Shown: positions 17,918 through 27,759 of the stretch, one piece after another
How positions within the stretch are numbered: position 1 is the first letter of the stretch
How the letters are laid out: the number at the start of each line of letters is the position of its first letter
Assembly (NCBI GenBank): GCA_014584705.1
Contig: JACTMJ010000008.1
Span: forward strand, 62,001-126,000
Length of the DNA: 64,000 nucleotides
Source: Acidobacteriota bacterium
Lineage (GTDB): Bacteria; Acidobacteriota; Terriglobia; Bryobacterales; Bryobacteraceae
Direction: 5' to 3'
Program-made: the position numbers and the translations under genes
Notes under the pieces: model-generated
What the model saw: only the letters and a program-made list of their open reading frames with translations
What the model was told of the DNA's origin: nothing
The model's database searches: none

Positions 17918-20900
17918 TTATGCGAGGTCGAATTTCTCCTGGTGCAGCAGTGGATCGCTGGTGACGATCACGGGCACCTTCAGGATTTCCTCCAGCTCTT
18001 CGAGGTAGTTGTTGGTGTGTGACTTGAGCACCTTGCCAACCTCGGGATTCACCCGGAGGGAGACTTCGCCTTCGACCGCGGACGCGATCTTCTGCGCCTC
18101 GGTGAGGATCTCGCCGATCACCGTCTGCACGTTCTTGATATAGCCGCTGCCTTCGCAGTACGGGCAAGGCTGGCAGAGCGTCCGCTCCAGGCTCTGCTTC
18201 ACCCGCTTCCGCGTGATGGCGACGAGCCCGAAATCGTTGAACTGCAGAATCTTGTATGGCGCGCGGTCTTCCTTCATCTCCTCGTCGAGTGCCTGCATTA
18301 CCTTCTGGCGATTGCGGCGCTCGTCCATATCGATGAAATCCACCACGATGATGCCGCCGAGGTCGCGCAGCCTGATTTGCCGCACTGCTTCCTTGACCGC
18401 TTCCAGGTTGGTCTTCACGATCGTATCTTCGAGTCGATTCGATTTGCCCACGAACTTGCCCGTGTTCACGTCGATCGCCACCAGCGCTTCGGTCTGGTTG
18501 ATGACGATGTACCCGCCGGACTTCAGCCACACCTTTGGCTTTAGCGCCTTCTCCAGTTCCGTGGTGACGTTGAACGTATCGAAGATGGGAGCTGGTTTTG
18601 TGTAAAGCCGTACGCGCGAAACCAGGCTGGGCTGGAAGCTCTGCACGAATCGCAGGATGCGCTCGTACAAATCTTCGTTGTCCACCCAGATGGTCTTGAA
18701 CTCTTCGGTAAGCTGATCCCGCAGCACGCGCTGCACGATGTCCAGATCGTGATGGATCAGGGCCGGCGGATTCTTCTTGTCCGCCTTCGCCTTGATCTCC
18801 TGCCAGAGCGTGTTGAGGAACTGCATGTCCGCGTGGATATCCGCCTCGGAACGGCCCTCGGCGGCAGTACGGCAGATAAAGCCGCCCGGCATGCCTTCGC
18901 GCCCGCTTTGGAGGATCTTGCGCAGACGCAGACGTTCCTGGTCTGTACCCACTTTGCGGGAGACGCCAACGTGCTCCACCGTGGGCATGTACACGACGTA
19001 GCGGCCCGGCAGAGCGATGTGAGAAGTAATCCGCGCGCCTTTCTGGCCGAGGGGTTCCTTGGCAATCTGGACCACCACTTCCTGGCCCTCCTTGAGGACC
19101 TCGCTAATGAGCGTCGTTGATTGCGAGTTCTTCCCGCGGAACCGGTCAGAGCGGCTGTCGGAATCGGATTTCCCGTTGCGTTCCGTTCGGCTGTCTCGAT
19201 CATTGCGGCCGCCGCGATCGCCGCGGTTGGAGCCTCCGGAACGGCTGTCGCGATCGTGCCGCGCATCCCGCCCGATGCCCGGTTCACGCTCCCGCCGGGC
19301 GGAGATGACCGGGGTTGTCTCCGTTGCGGCAACCTCTCCATTCTCCGCACCTTGCTCCCCTGCTTGGGGCGCTGCGTCAGCGGCTGGGCGGTCAGAACGC
19401 TCCCGCCGCCGTTCATCCCGTTTCTCGATCATGCGCAGGCGGCGCCGGTCCCGGCGCGACAGCCGCTGATGGCCATCGCCGGCAAGTGGAGATCCCTGGC
19501 GGTCTCCGGAATCCCCTTCGTGCGATTCTTCCGCGGCCTGGTCCTCTTCACCCGCCTGATCGTCTTCCCCGGAATGCACATCTTCCCCGGCATGAAGGTC
19601 TTCGCCGGCGGACATTTCGTCCGCGCCGTCGTCGCCCTCTCCTGCCGGCTCTTCGACGTTCCGGGAATGCGCCTCCGCCTCCGGGAGAGCCTGGGAAACA
19701 GATGGCTGAGCTTCCACTGGAGTGTCGACCGTTTCAGCGGCAAAGAGCGGCGCATCCGCGATGTCGTCACTGGCGGCGGCGGCCTCACTGGCCCTATCCT
19801 TGGTTTGACCGGCGGACTTGCGCGCTGTCTTCTTCGCCGCGGGTTCCTTGCCGCCAGCGGTATCCTTGGCCTGGGCGTCTTCGGATGCCTCGGCCGAGGC
19901 GGCAGCCGCCTTCGTGGCGCGCTTACGCGGGGCAGCCTTCTTCGTTGCTTTCGCGGCGCTCTTGCGGGTGGTTTTCTTCGCCGTGTCCGCGTTGGCCGTT
20001 TCTCCGCCTTCCGTGACGGGCTCTTCGGCTGCTCCGGCTTCCGTGTCGCCATTGTCCGCGTCCATGGCGAGATAAACCTTCGGCTCCGAGGGCGCGAGCA
20101 GGGAAGCGAAGACGCCGTCCGTCAGCACGTCGAATTCAGGCTCTTCCGAACCGCCGCTGGGGCCGTCCACATCATCGGCCGGTGCCAGGAACCCGGCGGG
20201 CCGGCTGCCGTGCCGGCTCTTTCTCGGGGTAGAGTAGCGCCCGCCCGCCGCGCTATCGTCGGATTCATGGCGCGCCTCCAGATTGCGGTCACTCCGCTTG
20301 CGGTCCCCGAAATCCTGGCGAGCATCAGAGCCCTTGCCCCGGCGATATTTTGCCAAAGATTCCCCTGGGAGCACCGGGCTCGCATAATCGCCCCGGCGGG
20401 GGGAAGGCGGAAGCCGGTTCGGGTCCGAGACCTTCGCGATCATCACCGATTGCGGCGGATCTTCGTCTTCAAAATGGCTGGTTGCCGGCGTGGCCGGCTT
20501 CCGGTTCCAGCGCGCATCCTCATCTTCTTCCCTGTGGGGGGTACGGGATTCGTGACGCGGGCCGGCGTTGCCTCTCTGGCCTCGGTCAGACCGCGCACCG
20601 CCTTCCGGGCGATTTCCCCCTTCCGAGAATTTGGATTCAGGTAAGCCAGCGCCTCCCCGGTTCTTCCTGCGGCGTCTCCGGCGTCCACGGCGGTCGTCCG
20701 CGAGATCGTTTCCCTGCGGCTGCGCGGCGGGGGCGTTCGCGGTGCGAGCAGCCACTTGGGCCTGGACGGGCGCCTCTTCGCTATCCGCGACAGGCGATTC
20801 TTCCTCGTCTTCTTCGTCGCTCACTTCGGTATCGGGTTCCGCGTTCCGCAGGCTCTGGCTCTCGATTGCCTCCTGATCTTTCGCAACCAGGGTGGCCACC

Positions 20901-21253
20901 GTTTGGGCGGTCGCAAAGCGTTCGTTCGATTCGTCGCTCGGCTCTCCCGTATCCTGGTCAATCGCGCGGGGGGAGCGAGAGCGCTCCTTCACCGGAACCG
21001 CCACCTTGTCGAAGTCCTCCTCGGATTCCTCGAAGAAATCCGAGACGTAGAGAAAGGCGTCCCGGTCGAGCCCGATGTTGACGAAGGCCGATTGCATGCC
21101 CGGCAATACCCGCGTCACCCGTCCCTTGTGGATGCTCCCCGCGAGGGAGTATTCGTCGGCCCGCTGAAAGTAGATTTCCACGAGCTGTTCGTCCTCGAAG
21201 AGCGCCACTTTCGTTTCGTGACGATTGGACGAAATTATCAATTCCTTGGCCAT
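17918..21253 (-). CDS. rng: Ribonuclease G/E with a large disordered insert in its S1 domain
   Basis: 1111 residues, an endoribonuclease that cuts single-stranded RNA in mRNA decay and rRNA/tRNA processing. The N-terminus is typical (KELIISSNRHETKVALFED, then IHKGRVTRVLPGMQSAFVNI of the S1 domain), but at about residue 75 it breaks off into some 630 residues of low-complexity acidic, Lys/Arg/Ala-rich and Arg/Gly/Asp/Ser-rich sequence. The S1 domain resumes at about 712 (STTLISEVLKEGQEVVVQIA, GARITSHIALPGRYVVYMP). The catalytic part follows: VAIDVNTGKFVG (Asp928), GGIIVVDFIDMD, and the zinc-link Cys pair CPYC near 1028-1031. The symbol rng is used loosely; rne is as likely. The insert is unlike the C-terminal scaffold of enterobacterial RNase E in position. 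Confidence 0.93.
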   Translation of the reverse strand: MAKELIISSNRHETKVALFEDEQLVEIYFQRADEYSLAGSIHKGRVTRVLPGMQSAFVNIGLDRDAFLYVSDFFEESEEDFDKVAVPVKERSRSPRAIDQDTGEPSDESNERFATAQTVATLVAKDQEAIESQSLRNAEPDTEVSDEEDEEESPVADSEEAPVQAQVAARTANAPAAQPQGNDLADDRRGRRRRRRKNRGGAGLPESKFSEGGNRPEGGARSDRGQRGNAGPRHESRTPHREEDEDARWNRKPATPATSHFEDEDPPQSVMIAKVSDPNRLPPSPRRGDYASPVLPGESLAKYRRGKGSDARQDFGDRKRSDRNLEARHESDDSAAGGRYSTPRKSRHGSRPAGFLAPADDVDGPSGGSEEPEFDVLTDGVFASLLAPSEPKVYLAMDADNGDTEAGAAEEPVTEGGETANADTAKKTTRKSAAKATKKAAPRKRATKAAAASAEASEDAQAKDTAGGKEPAAKKTARKSAGQTKDRASEAAAASDDIADAPLFAAETVDTPVEAQPSVSQALPEAEAHSRNVEEPAGEGDDGADEMSAGEDLHAGEDVHSGEDDQAGEEDQAAEESHEGDSGDRQGSPLAGDGHQRLSRRDRRRLRMIEKRDERRRERSDRPAADAAPQAGEQGAENGEVAATETTPVISARREREPGIGRDARHDRDSRSGGSNRGDRGGRNDRDSRTERNGKSDSDSRSDRFRGKNSQSTTLISEVLKEGQEVVVQIAKEPLGQKGARITSHIALPGRYVVYMPTVEHVGVSRKVGTDQERLRLRKILQSGREGMPGGFICRTAAEGRSEADIHADMQFLNTLWQEIKAKADKKNPPALIHHDLDIVQRVLRDQLTEEFKTIWVDNEDLYERILRFVQSFQPSLVSRVRLYTKPAPIFDTFNVTTELEKALKPKVWLKSGGYIVINQTEALVAIDVNTGKFVGKSNRLEDTIVKTNLEAVKEAVRQIRLRDLGGIIVVDFIDMDERRNRQKVMQALDEEMKEDRAPYKILQFNDFGLVAITRKRVKQSLERTLCQPCPYCEGSGYIKNVQTVIGEILTEAQKIASAVEGEVSLRVNPEVGKVLKSHTNNYLEELEEILKVPVIVTSDPLLHQEKFDLA

Positions 21254-21622
21254 TCATTCCTCCGATGCCAGGCATCTTGAGTCTTTGGCAGTGCAGGGAT
21301 GGGAACAGTGCCGGAATGGACCTCGCCCAGGGGATTCCGCCCTCGACGGCGGCTCCCGCGGATTCGGGCACACTCCCAACGAAGACCGGCAATCTCTCGT
21401 GATTTCGTTTAGGGGGAAACAGCCATGCCTCGAAGGGAAGCCGCGAACCCGGCGGGCAATCGCATTATGGCGCTGTCTCGAAATTCCTGAACGCTCACCC
21501 CGGCGCCGGTCTTGGGGCCTCCCTCGTTCGGGGCTCCCTCGCGGCGCGGAAAATGCCTGTTCCGCCTCGGCGGTTCGGGTCTTCTCGTGTTCCTTTTCCC
21601 TGAATTGCCTTTGTCGCCAGAC
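21254..21622. other. Intergenic region between rodA and the RNase G/E gene
   Basis: 369 bases upstream of the RNase G/E start. No gene is supported on either strand. Since RNase E genes elsewhere control their own mRNA through a long 5' leader, the long gap may be a leader, but no specific structure was recognised. Confidence 0.4.
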
Positions 21623-22717
21623 CTAGATCACCAGCCTTCTCAAGCGGACGCTCTGTACGAGGCCCAGCAAGAGAAACATGGTCAGTAAGCTCGAGCCGCC
21701 ATAACTCATCAACGGCAAGGGAATCCCGGTGACGGGCATGCGCCCGATCACCATCCCCACGTTCACCAGAAGGTGAAACAGAATCAGAGCAGCCACCCCC
21801 ATGCACAGGAACATCCCAGCGCGGTCTGGCGCCATCTGGGCGTTCTGAATAATCTGCATGAGCAGCATGAAATATAAGCTAAGTACGATCACGACCCCCA
21901 CGAAGCCGTGCTCTTCGGCGAACGTGGACATAATAAAGTCCGTATGTGTCTCGGGCAGAAACCGAAACTGTGTTTGGCTTCCCTGGGCAATTCCCTTGCC
22001 CCATACACCGCCGGAACCGACTGCAATGAGAGACTGAATCACCTGATATCCGCTTCCCAGCGGGTCTGCCGCCGGGTCGACGAACGTCATCAGGCGCGCC
22101 TTCTGATAATCCTTCAGAAAGAACCATCCGGCGGGGAGCACCAACGCGACGATTAACAGGATCACAACGAGGTGCTGCCATCGCAGCCCTCCGAGGAACA
22201 CCCCAACCGCTACCATCGGGATTATCGTCAGGGCGGTTCCCAAATCGGGTTCAGCCATGATGAGCAACCAGGGAACGCCGATCACCGCACCCAAGCGCAG
22301 TAAATCGCTGAGGGAGAGGTGCTCCGTTCTTACCTCCGAAAGGTACCTGGCTACCACCAATAGTATCACTACTTTTGAGAACTCGGAGACCTGCAAATTA
22401 AAGCCTCCGTAGATCGGAATCCAGCTCTTCGCGCCATTGATGCGGGGTGCGAAAAGCAGCACGGCCACGAGTCCCCCGGTCACCAGCAGATAGAAAAGCG
22501 GCACCTGCTCGACCATCACGTGGTAATCCACCGTACTCAGAATCGCCATCAGAACGAGACCGACGGCGAGATACAGGCATTGCTTCGCCCAGGAGTTATC
22601 GAGCGACGTGGAGGCAGTGGCGCTATAGATCTGAACAATACCAATCAGGCAAATGGACACCACGGAAAACAGCAGCAGCCAGTCGAGGTCCCGAAAACTG
22701 TAATTGCGCGCGATCAT
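21623..22717 (-). CDS. rodA: Rod-shape peptidoglycan polymerase RodA (SEDS family)
   Basis: 364 residues with about ten membrane segments. SEDS landmarks are present: the N-terminal DLDWLLLFSVVSICLIGIVQIYSAT, the loop with SKVVILLVVARYLSE, LIMAEPDLGTALTI, and the C-terminal PLMSYGGSSLLTMFLLLGL. RodA polymerises lipid II glycan chains during cell elongation, working with PBP2. Its start overlaps the end of the PBP2 gene by four bases, so the two are translationally coupled. Last gene of the mre cluster; length and sequence are normal. Confidence 0.97.
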   Translation of the reverse strand: MIARNYSFRDLDWLLLFSVVSICLIGIVQIYSATASTSLDNSWAKQCLYLAVGLVLMAILSTVDYHVMVEQVPLFYLLVTGGLVAVLLFAPRINGAKSWIPIYGGFNLQVSEFSKVVILLVVARYLSEVRTEHLSLSDLLRLGAVIGVPWLLIMAEPDLGTALTIIPMVAVGVFLGGLRWQHLVVILLIVALVLPAGWFFLKDYQKARLMTFVDPAADPLGSGYQVIQSLIAVGSGGVWGKGIAQGSQTQFRFLPETHTDFIMSTFAEEHGFVGVVIVLSLYFMLLMQIIQNAQMAPDRAGMFLCMGVAALILFHLLVNVGMVIGRMPVTGIPLPLMSYGGSSLLTMFLLLGLVQSVRLRRLVI

Positions 22718-24678
22718 GGCTGTGCCTCGTCGGGGCGTCCGTCTACCTCTTCCGCGGGCGTCGCGGGCGCGGCGGGGAGTGCTACCGGAGCCGGGTGGCT
22801 TGACGCCGTTTGCACTCTGGCCGGTTGCCTCCGGGAGATTTCTCCGCGATTCTTCTTGTCGAAATATGCCTTGATCACGTCGCGCACGATGGGTGCGGCC
22901 AGATTGCCGTGCTCGCCGGATTCAAATAGCGTCGCCACCACAATCTCAGGATGGTCGCAGGGTGCAAAGCCGAAAAACCAGGCGTTGTCCTTATAGAGAT
23001 CCGGGTCCTTCGTCGCCGCCACCAGATCGTTGGAAGCCACCTGCGCGGTGCCGGTCTTGCCGCAGACGGGGATGCCGGGAATCCGTGCCCGGATGCCCGT
23101 GCCGCCCTCATTCACCACGGCGTAAAGTCCGCTCACCACGCTCTTGATGTGATCGGGATTCCAGTTGGCCTTGTGCGGCTCCAGTTTGCCGGTGTCGGAT
23201 TTGACGACGTGCGGTTCTTCCCAGACGCCTCCGTTGGCCAGCCCGCCCATGGCGTACGCAAGCTGAATCGGGCTCACCGTCAGCGCGCCCTGGCCGATAG
23301 CGACCGAGATGGTCTCTCCCGCGTACCACTTCTGCCGATAGTTTTCCATCTTCCAGCGCGTGCTCGGCACGGTGCCGGAGGCTTCATGGGGAAGGTCAAT
23401 CCCTGTCTTCGAACCAAACCCGGCCATTTCTGCATACTTGGCGATCTTATCGATTCCCAGCATATTTCCCACCGTGTAGAAAAACACGTCGCAGGATTGC
23501 GCCATCGCCGTGTGAAGATTCACGCTGCCATGCCCGCCCTTCTTATGGCACTTGAAATAGCGCCCGTAGAAAGAAGCACCGCCGCTGCAGGAAACGCGGA
23601 AATTGTCATCGATCAGCCCCTCTTCAAGACCCGCGATCGCGATGATCGGCTTGAACGTCGAACCGGGCGCAAGCTGCGCCTGTATGCCCCGGTTCAGGAG
23701 CGGATTGAACGGGTTGTTGACAATCTCCCGCCAGTCCTCGGCGCGAATGCGGCCGGAAAGCCGGTTCGCATCGTAGGTGGGGCGGCTCACCAGCGCCAGC
23801 ACCTCGCCGTTGCGAGGGTCGAGCGCCACCACCGCGCCGCGCTTGCCGTCCATGGCGAGTTCCGCCACCACCTGAAGATCGAGGTCGATGGTGAGCATCA
23901 AATCCTTGCCGTTCACCGCCGGCTTCTCGCCGATGCGATAGCGATGATTGCCCGCGCTGTCCACCACCACCTGGCGTTTGCCATCCACGCCCATCAGCGT
24001 CTCGTTGTGCGTGCGCTCGACACCGGATTTCCCGATCACGTCGCCTTCCGAATAGCGGGCGAACTCGAGCGTGTCGAGTTCCCGCTCGCTCACCTCGCCC
24101 ACATAGCCGATCAGGTGCGCGGCGATGCCCGTGGAAGGGTAGAGCCGCCGCTGTTCGCGGATGAGCTCCATATCGGGGTAGTTGGGCATGCGGCGGTGCG
24201 CTTCCACGAATGCCACCTCGCCCGAATTAAGCTGCTCCTTGACGATGATCGGCTCGTAGCGGGCGCGTTTGCTGAAGCGGTTGAGGCGCGCCAGCAACTC
24301 GGAGGCATCCACTCCCAGCCCCTCGGCGATGCTGCGGAGCGCGCCTTCCTGCACGCCTTCGCGCGAAAGAATCACGCTGAACGACGAACGGTTATCCACG
24401 ATCACGCGGCGTTCGCGATCAAGGATCTTGCCGCGCGGAGCGAGAATGGGAAGGCTCTTGATGTGGTTGTCGTTCGCGCGCGCCGCGTAGGCGTCCGCCT
24501 GGACGATCTGAAGCTGCCAGAAGCCGGCGATCAGGAAGAGGAAAACGGCAAAGACGGCGTACTGGAACAGCGAGAGGCGGAAGTCCACGCCGCGCCGGTC
24601 TTCCCGTGCGAAAACGGCGCCGGACCCGAAGACTTTCCCGAAATTTCGAGGGAATTCCCGCACCCCAGCCTCACTCAA
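22714..24678 (-). CDS. mrdA: Elongation transpeptidase PBP2 (MrdA)
   Basis: 654 residues. A single membrane anchor (about 36-56) follows a cytoplasmic start; next is the dimerisation/pedestal domain (ILAPRGKILDRERRVIVDN) and the transpeptidase domain with the SxxK nucleophile Ser340 (APGSTFKPII), an SxN-type triad at Ser394 (SCD, with Asp in place of Asn, as in other PBP2 proteins) and KTGT at about 540-543. It cross-links peptidoglycan in the periplasm for rod elongation. A Pro/Ala-rich tail follows the catalytic domain. Coupled by four-base overlaps to mreD upstream and rodA downstream. Confidence 0.97.
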   Translation of the reverse strand: MSEAGVREFPRNFGKVFGSGAVFAREDRRGVDFRLSLFQYAVFAVFLFLIAGFWQLQIVQADAYAARANDNHIKSLPILAPRGKILDRERRVIVDNRSSFSVILSREGVQEGALRSIAEGLGVDASELLARLNRFSKRARYEPIIVKEQLNSGEVAFVEAHRRMPNYPDMELIREQRRLYPSTGIAAHLIGYVGEVSERELDTLEFARYSEGDVIGKSGVERTHNETLMGVDGKRQVVVDSAGNHRYRIGEKPAVNGKDLMLTIDLDLQVVAELAMDGKRGAVVALDPRNGEVLALVSRPTYDANRLSGRIRAEDWREIVNNPFNPLLNRGIQAQLAPGSTFKPIIAIAGLEEGLIDDNFRVSCSGGASFYGRYFKCHKKGGHGSVNLHTAMAQSCDVFFYTVGNMLGIDKIAKYAEMAGFGSKTGIDLPHEASGTVPSTRWKMENYRQKWYAGETISVAIGQGALTVSPIQLAYAMGGLANGGVWEEPHVVKSDTGKLEPHKANWNPDHIKSVVSGLYAVVNEGGTGIRARIPGIPVCGKTGTAQVASNDLVAATKDPDLYKDNAWFFGFAPCDHPEIVVATLFESGEHGNLAAPIVRDVIKAYFDKKNRGEISRRQPARVQTASSHPAPVALPAAPATPAEEVDGRPDEAQP

Positions 24679-25208
24679 GCGGACTCGCGCGTCCTGTCTA
24701 ATATGTTAAACAAAAAGATTCCCACCACCGCATTCAATAGTCCCGAAATTGCCATTCTTCCGAGGTCGAGTTCGAGCGGAATGTGCAATACCGAGTTCGA
24801 GAGAACCCAGTAGAAAACGCGATGAAACGAAAAGAAAAACAGCACTAGCAGAAAACGCACCGCCCAATGGTCCACTTCGAAGCGCATCCCGACCGTGGCG
24901 GTGAAATAGCCCACCAGCGTTTTCGCAATACCGAACATACCGATCGGGTGGTGGGAGAGCGTGTCCTGAAAGAGGCCGAGGGCGCAGCCGAAAGTCGTAC
25001 CCAGAATCTGACGCCTCCACATTAACGGAAAATACACCACCAACAGCAATGGCATTTCGAGAAAATTCAAAAAACGAAACGTCGCCGGCACATAAATCTG
25101 AAAAAGCACTGCCAATAAAGATGCAAGCAACAGCACCCACCACGGAAAACGGATGATTTGCCGCTCATGCGGGGAATCGATTAACAAACGATCGGCATCG
25201 ACTCTCAT
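24675..25208 (-). CDS. mreD: Rod-shape protein MreD
   Basis: 177 residues with five or six hydrophobic segments (WWVLLLASLLAVLFQIYV, MPLLLVVYFPLMW, FLLVLFFFSFHRVFYWVL, LLNAVVGIFLFNILD). MreD is an inner-membrane part of the elongasome and links MreC to the Rod machinery. The sequence is poorly conserved as is usual in the family; its place between mreC and mrdA, with four-base overlaps at both ends, settles the call. Confidence 0.93.
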   Translation of the reverse strand: MRVDADRLLIDSPHERQIIRFPWWVLLLASLLAVLFQIYVPATFRFLNFLEMPLLLVVYFPLMWRRQILGTTFGCALGLFQDTLSHHPIGMFGIAKTLVGYFTATVGMRFEVDHWAVRFLLVLFFFSFHRVFYWVLSNSVLHIPLELDLGRMAISGLLNAVVGIFLFNILDRTRESA

Positions 25209-26614
25209 CGTTGGTTCGGGGCTGCCGTCTTGACGGGCGCGGCTTTCACGGGCGCGGCCGGCGAAGGCGCCGGCGTGCTTCTGATGGTGGTGTTCGCGCT
25301 CGCGCCGGCCGGTGCCGCCGCTGGGGCACCCGTCCCGCGCACACCCGGAAGTGTGGCTCCCGTCGTCCCCGTTCCCGTCGCAGCAGTTCCCGTCACCGCG
25401 GGCCCGGCCACCGCAGGTTCAGTTGTCGTGGCGTCCGTCGCGGCCGTGCCTGCCCCGGGCGGAGCGGGCGCGCGGTTGAAATCAGGCGGCGGCGTGCCTA
25501 CCGAACCGCCGCCGAAGGGATGATTTTGCGATTGGCCGATCCGCCGGTAGCGGTCGAGCAGCCGGTCCGCATCCGTTGCCAGCGGGCTTCGCGCCGGTGG
25601 CGTGTGCGTCTGCGCGGGAGTTGCCGTGCCCGTGGCGTTCGAGCCGGGCGGAACACCCGCGGCATTCGCGCCGGCAGCCCCCTCGGCGGGCGGCGTGGCG
25701 GAAGTTTCTCCCATGCTCACTTCGGGCAGTTCTTCCAGAGTCTTCTCGGGCGCGGGCGCCAGCGGCGGGATGGCTTCCGTCGCCACTGGCGGCACCGTTT
25801 GATGTACCGCTTCCAGCACGATCAGAACTTCATCCAGCCCCCGCTGCATAGCGGCTGGCTCCACATAGATATCCTGGAACGCATTGCCTTGGGCGACCGA
25901 CACTACCGGCCCGATCGGCAGCCCTCTCGGGAAGACGCGGTCGTCGCCGGAACTGTAAAACCACTCATCCTTTTCCACCACCAGATGGCTCTCGACGTAA
26001 TCCACCATGCAGCGCCGCTGCCCGAGGCCCCGTAGCGTTCCCACCACGCGCCCCTTTTGGGAGATCACGCCCATCGCGAAACTCGGGTCTGTAATCAACA
26101 TCACCTGAGCCGTATTGGGGTAGGCGTCCAGCACGCGCCCCACTACGCCCGTTCCGTTGATCACGGCCATTCCGCTCACCAGACCGTCGCTCGCGCCGCG
26201 GTCCACGAAAACCACTTGCGAGGAGGGCGCGGCATTCGTGCCGATGATCCGCGCGGCGATGGTGCGGGAAGGAATTCTCTGCTTGAATTCGAGCAGCCGG
26301 TCCGCGCGATCGGCGGTGGCCAGTTCCGCCTTGAGGAATTCGTTCTGCCGCCGGAGCGTATCCACCTGCGATTTCAGCGCGACGTTGTCCTTACGGGCGG
26401 ATCGCAGATCGACGTATCCCTCCACCGCATCCGTCACGGCGGATTTCGCTCCATCGAGAATCATCGCCAAAGGGGTCACCGCGGAGATCGCCCACACCCG
26501 GACAAGCCGGATATCCTGCTGGTTGCGCACCTGTACGCCGAGCATCACCAGTTGCGCCGCGAGGATCAGCACCAGCACAAGCACGCCTCGGTACCGGGTG
26601 AGCAGCGTCTCCAT
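25205..26614 (-). CDS. mreC: Rod-shape protein MreC with long Pro/Ala/Thr-rich tail
   Basis: 469 residues. One N-terminal membrane segment (VLVLVLILAAQLVMLGV), a coiled coil (about 70-110, VALKSQVDTLRRQNEFLKAEL), then the double beta-barrel of MreC (about 120-275: IIGTNAAPSSQVVFVDRGASDGL, VVGRVLDAYPNTAQVMLITDPSF). MreC forms filaments in the periplasm and activates PBP2/RodA. The last 185 residues or so are low-complexity Pro, Ala, Thr and Gly, beyond the usual family length, and probably disordered in the periplasm. The gene is 110 bases downstream of mreB and overlaps mreD by four bases. Confidence 0.95.
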   Translation of the reverse strand: METLLTRYRGVLVLVLILAAQLVMLGVQVRNQQDIRLVRVWAISAVTPLAMILDGAKSAVTDAVEGYVDLRSARKDNVALKSQVDTLRRQNEFLKAELATADRADRLLEFKQRIPSRTIAARIIGTNAAPSSQVVFVDRGASDGLVSGMAVINGTGVVGRVLDAYPNTAQVMLITDPSFAMGVISQKGRVVGTLRGLGQRRCMVDYVESHLVVEKDEWFYSSGDDRVFPRGLPIGPVVSVAQGNAFQDIYVEPAAMQRGLDEVLIVLEAVHQTVPPVATEAIPPLAPAPEKTLEELPEVSMGETSATPPAEGAAGANAAGVPPGSNATGTATPAQTHTPPARSPLATDADRLLDRYRRIGQSQNHPFGGGSVGTPPPDFNRAPAPPGAGTAATDATTTEPAVAGPAVTGTAATGTGTTGATLPGVRGTGAPAAAPAGASANTTIRSTPAPSPAAPVKAAPVKTAAPNQR

Positions 26615-26724
26615 GTCGTCCCGCTTCCGCCTGGCGGCGGATTGGTTTCTCAGTTTCCTCTTTCGATATTATCGGCGCGGTTCGCGATACCACGCTCCGC
26701 CGCCGGCGAATCCAGATGTCCCGC

Positions 26725-27750
26725 CTAGTCGATGGCAACGCGCCGCAGCAACTTGAAATCGGTCAGCATGCGTCCGGTCCCCAGAACCACCGACGCCAGC
26801 GGATCCTCGGCAACGGAGACGGGCAAGCCCGTTTCTTCCCGAATGCGCCGGTCCAGGTTTTTGATGCGCGCGCCGCCGCCCGTGAGTACAATCCCGCGGT
26901 CGCTGATATCGGCGCTGAGTTCCGGCGGCGTGCGCTCCAGCGCCACGCGAATGGCGTTCATGATAGTATCCACGCATTCCGAGAGCGCCTCGCGAATCTC
27001 GGAATCGCAAATCGTCACCGTCTTGGGCACGCCCTCGATCAGGTTCCGCCCCTTGATCTCCAGCGTGAGCGGCTTATCGAGTGGGTAGGCGGAACCCACT
27101 TCCATCTTGATCATCTCCGCCGTCCGCTCGCCGATCAGCAGATTGTATTTCCGCTTCATGAACTGCATGATGGCGTCGTCAATCTCGTTGCCGGCCACCC
27201 GCACCGATCTCGAATAGACAATGCCGGAGAGCGAGATCACAGCGACGTCGGTAGTGCCGCCGCCGATATCCACCACCATGTTGCCGGAGGGTTCGGTGAT
27301 CGGGAGTCCCGCGCCGATGGCAGCCATCATCGCCTGCTCCACCAGAATCACTTCGCTCGCCTTTGCGCGGTAGGCCGAATCCATCACGGCCCGCTTCTCC
27401 ACCTGAGTGATCTCGCTCGGCACGCCGATCACAATGCGCGGATGCACCAGCATTTTGCGCCCGTGCGCCTTCTGGATGAAGTAGTTCAGCATCCGCTCCG
27501 TGACTTTGAAATCGGCGATCACGCCGTCTTTCATCGGGCGAATGGCGACAATGTTTCCCGGCGTGCGGCCCAGCATCTCCTTGGCTTCCTTGCCGACCGC
27601 CTCTATCTCCCCATTGGTCTTGTTGATTGCGACGATCGACGGTTCGTTGACGACAATGCCCCGGTTCTTCATGAAAACGAGAGTATTGGCCGTGCCAAGG
27701 TCGATCGCGAGATCGTTGGAAAAAATACTAAACAGTGACCGTGCGTTCAT
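26725..27750 (-). CDS. mreB: Actin-like cell-shape protein MreB
   Basis: 341 residues, normal MreB length. The ATPase signature blocks of the actin fold are present: [13 protein letters not shown] (phosphate 1), [16 protein letters not shown] (phosphate 2), [15 protein letters not shown] (adenosine). MreB polymerises under the inner membrane and positions the elongasome made by the four genes downstream. It is the first well-known gene of the cluster mreB-mreC-mreD-mrdA-rodA, the classic order. A small open frame ends nine bases upstream of its start. Confidence 0.98.
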   Translation of the reverse strand: MNARSLFSIFSNDLAIDLGTANTLVFMKNRGIVVNEPSIVAINKTNGEIEAVGKEAKEMLGRTPGNIVAIRPMKDGVIADFKVTERMLNYFIQKAHGRKMLVHPRIVIGVPSEITQVEKRAVMDSAYRAKASEVILVEQAMMAAIGAGLPITEPSGNMVVDIGGGTTDVAVISLSGIVYSRSVRVAGNEIDDAIMQFMKRKYNLLIGERTAEMIKMEVGSAYPLDKPLTLEIKGRNLIEGVPKTVTICDSEIREALSECVDTIMNAIRVALERTPPELSADISDRGIVLTGGGARIKNLDRRIREETGLPVSVAEDPLASVVLGTGRMLTDFKLLRRVAID

Positions 27751-27759
27751 GCGGAAGTT

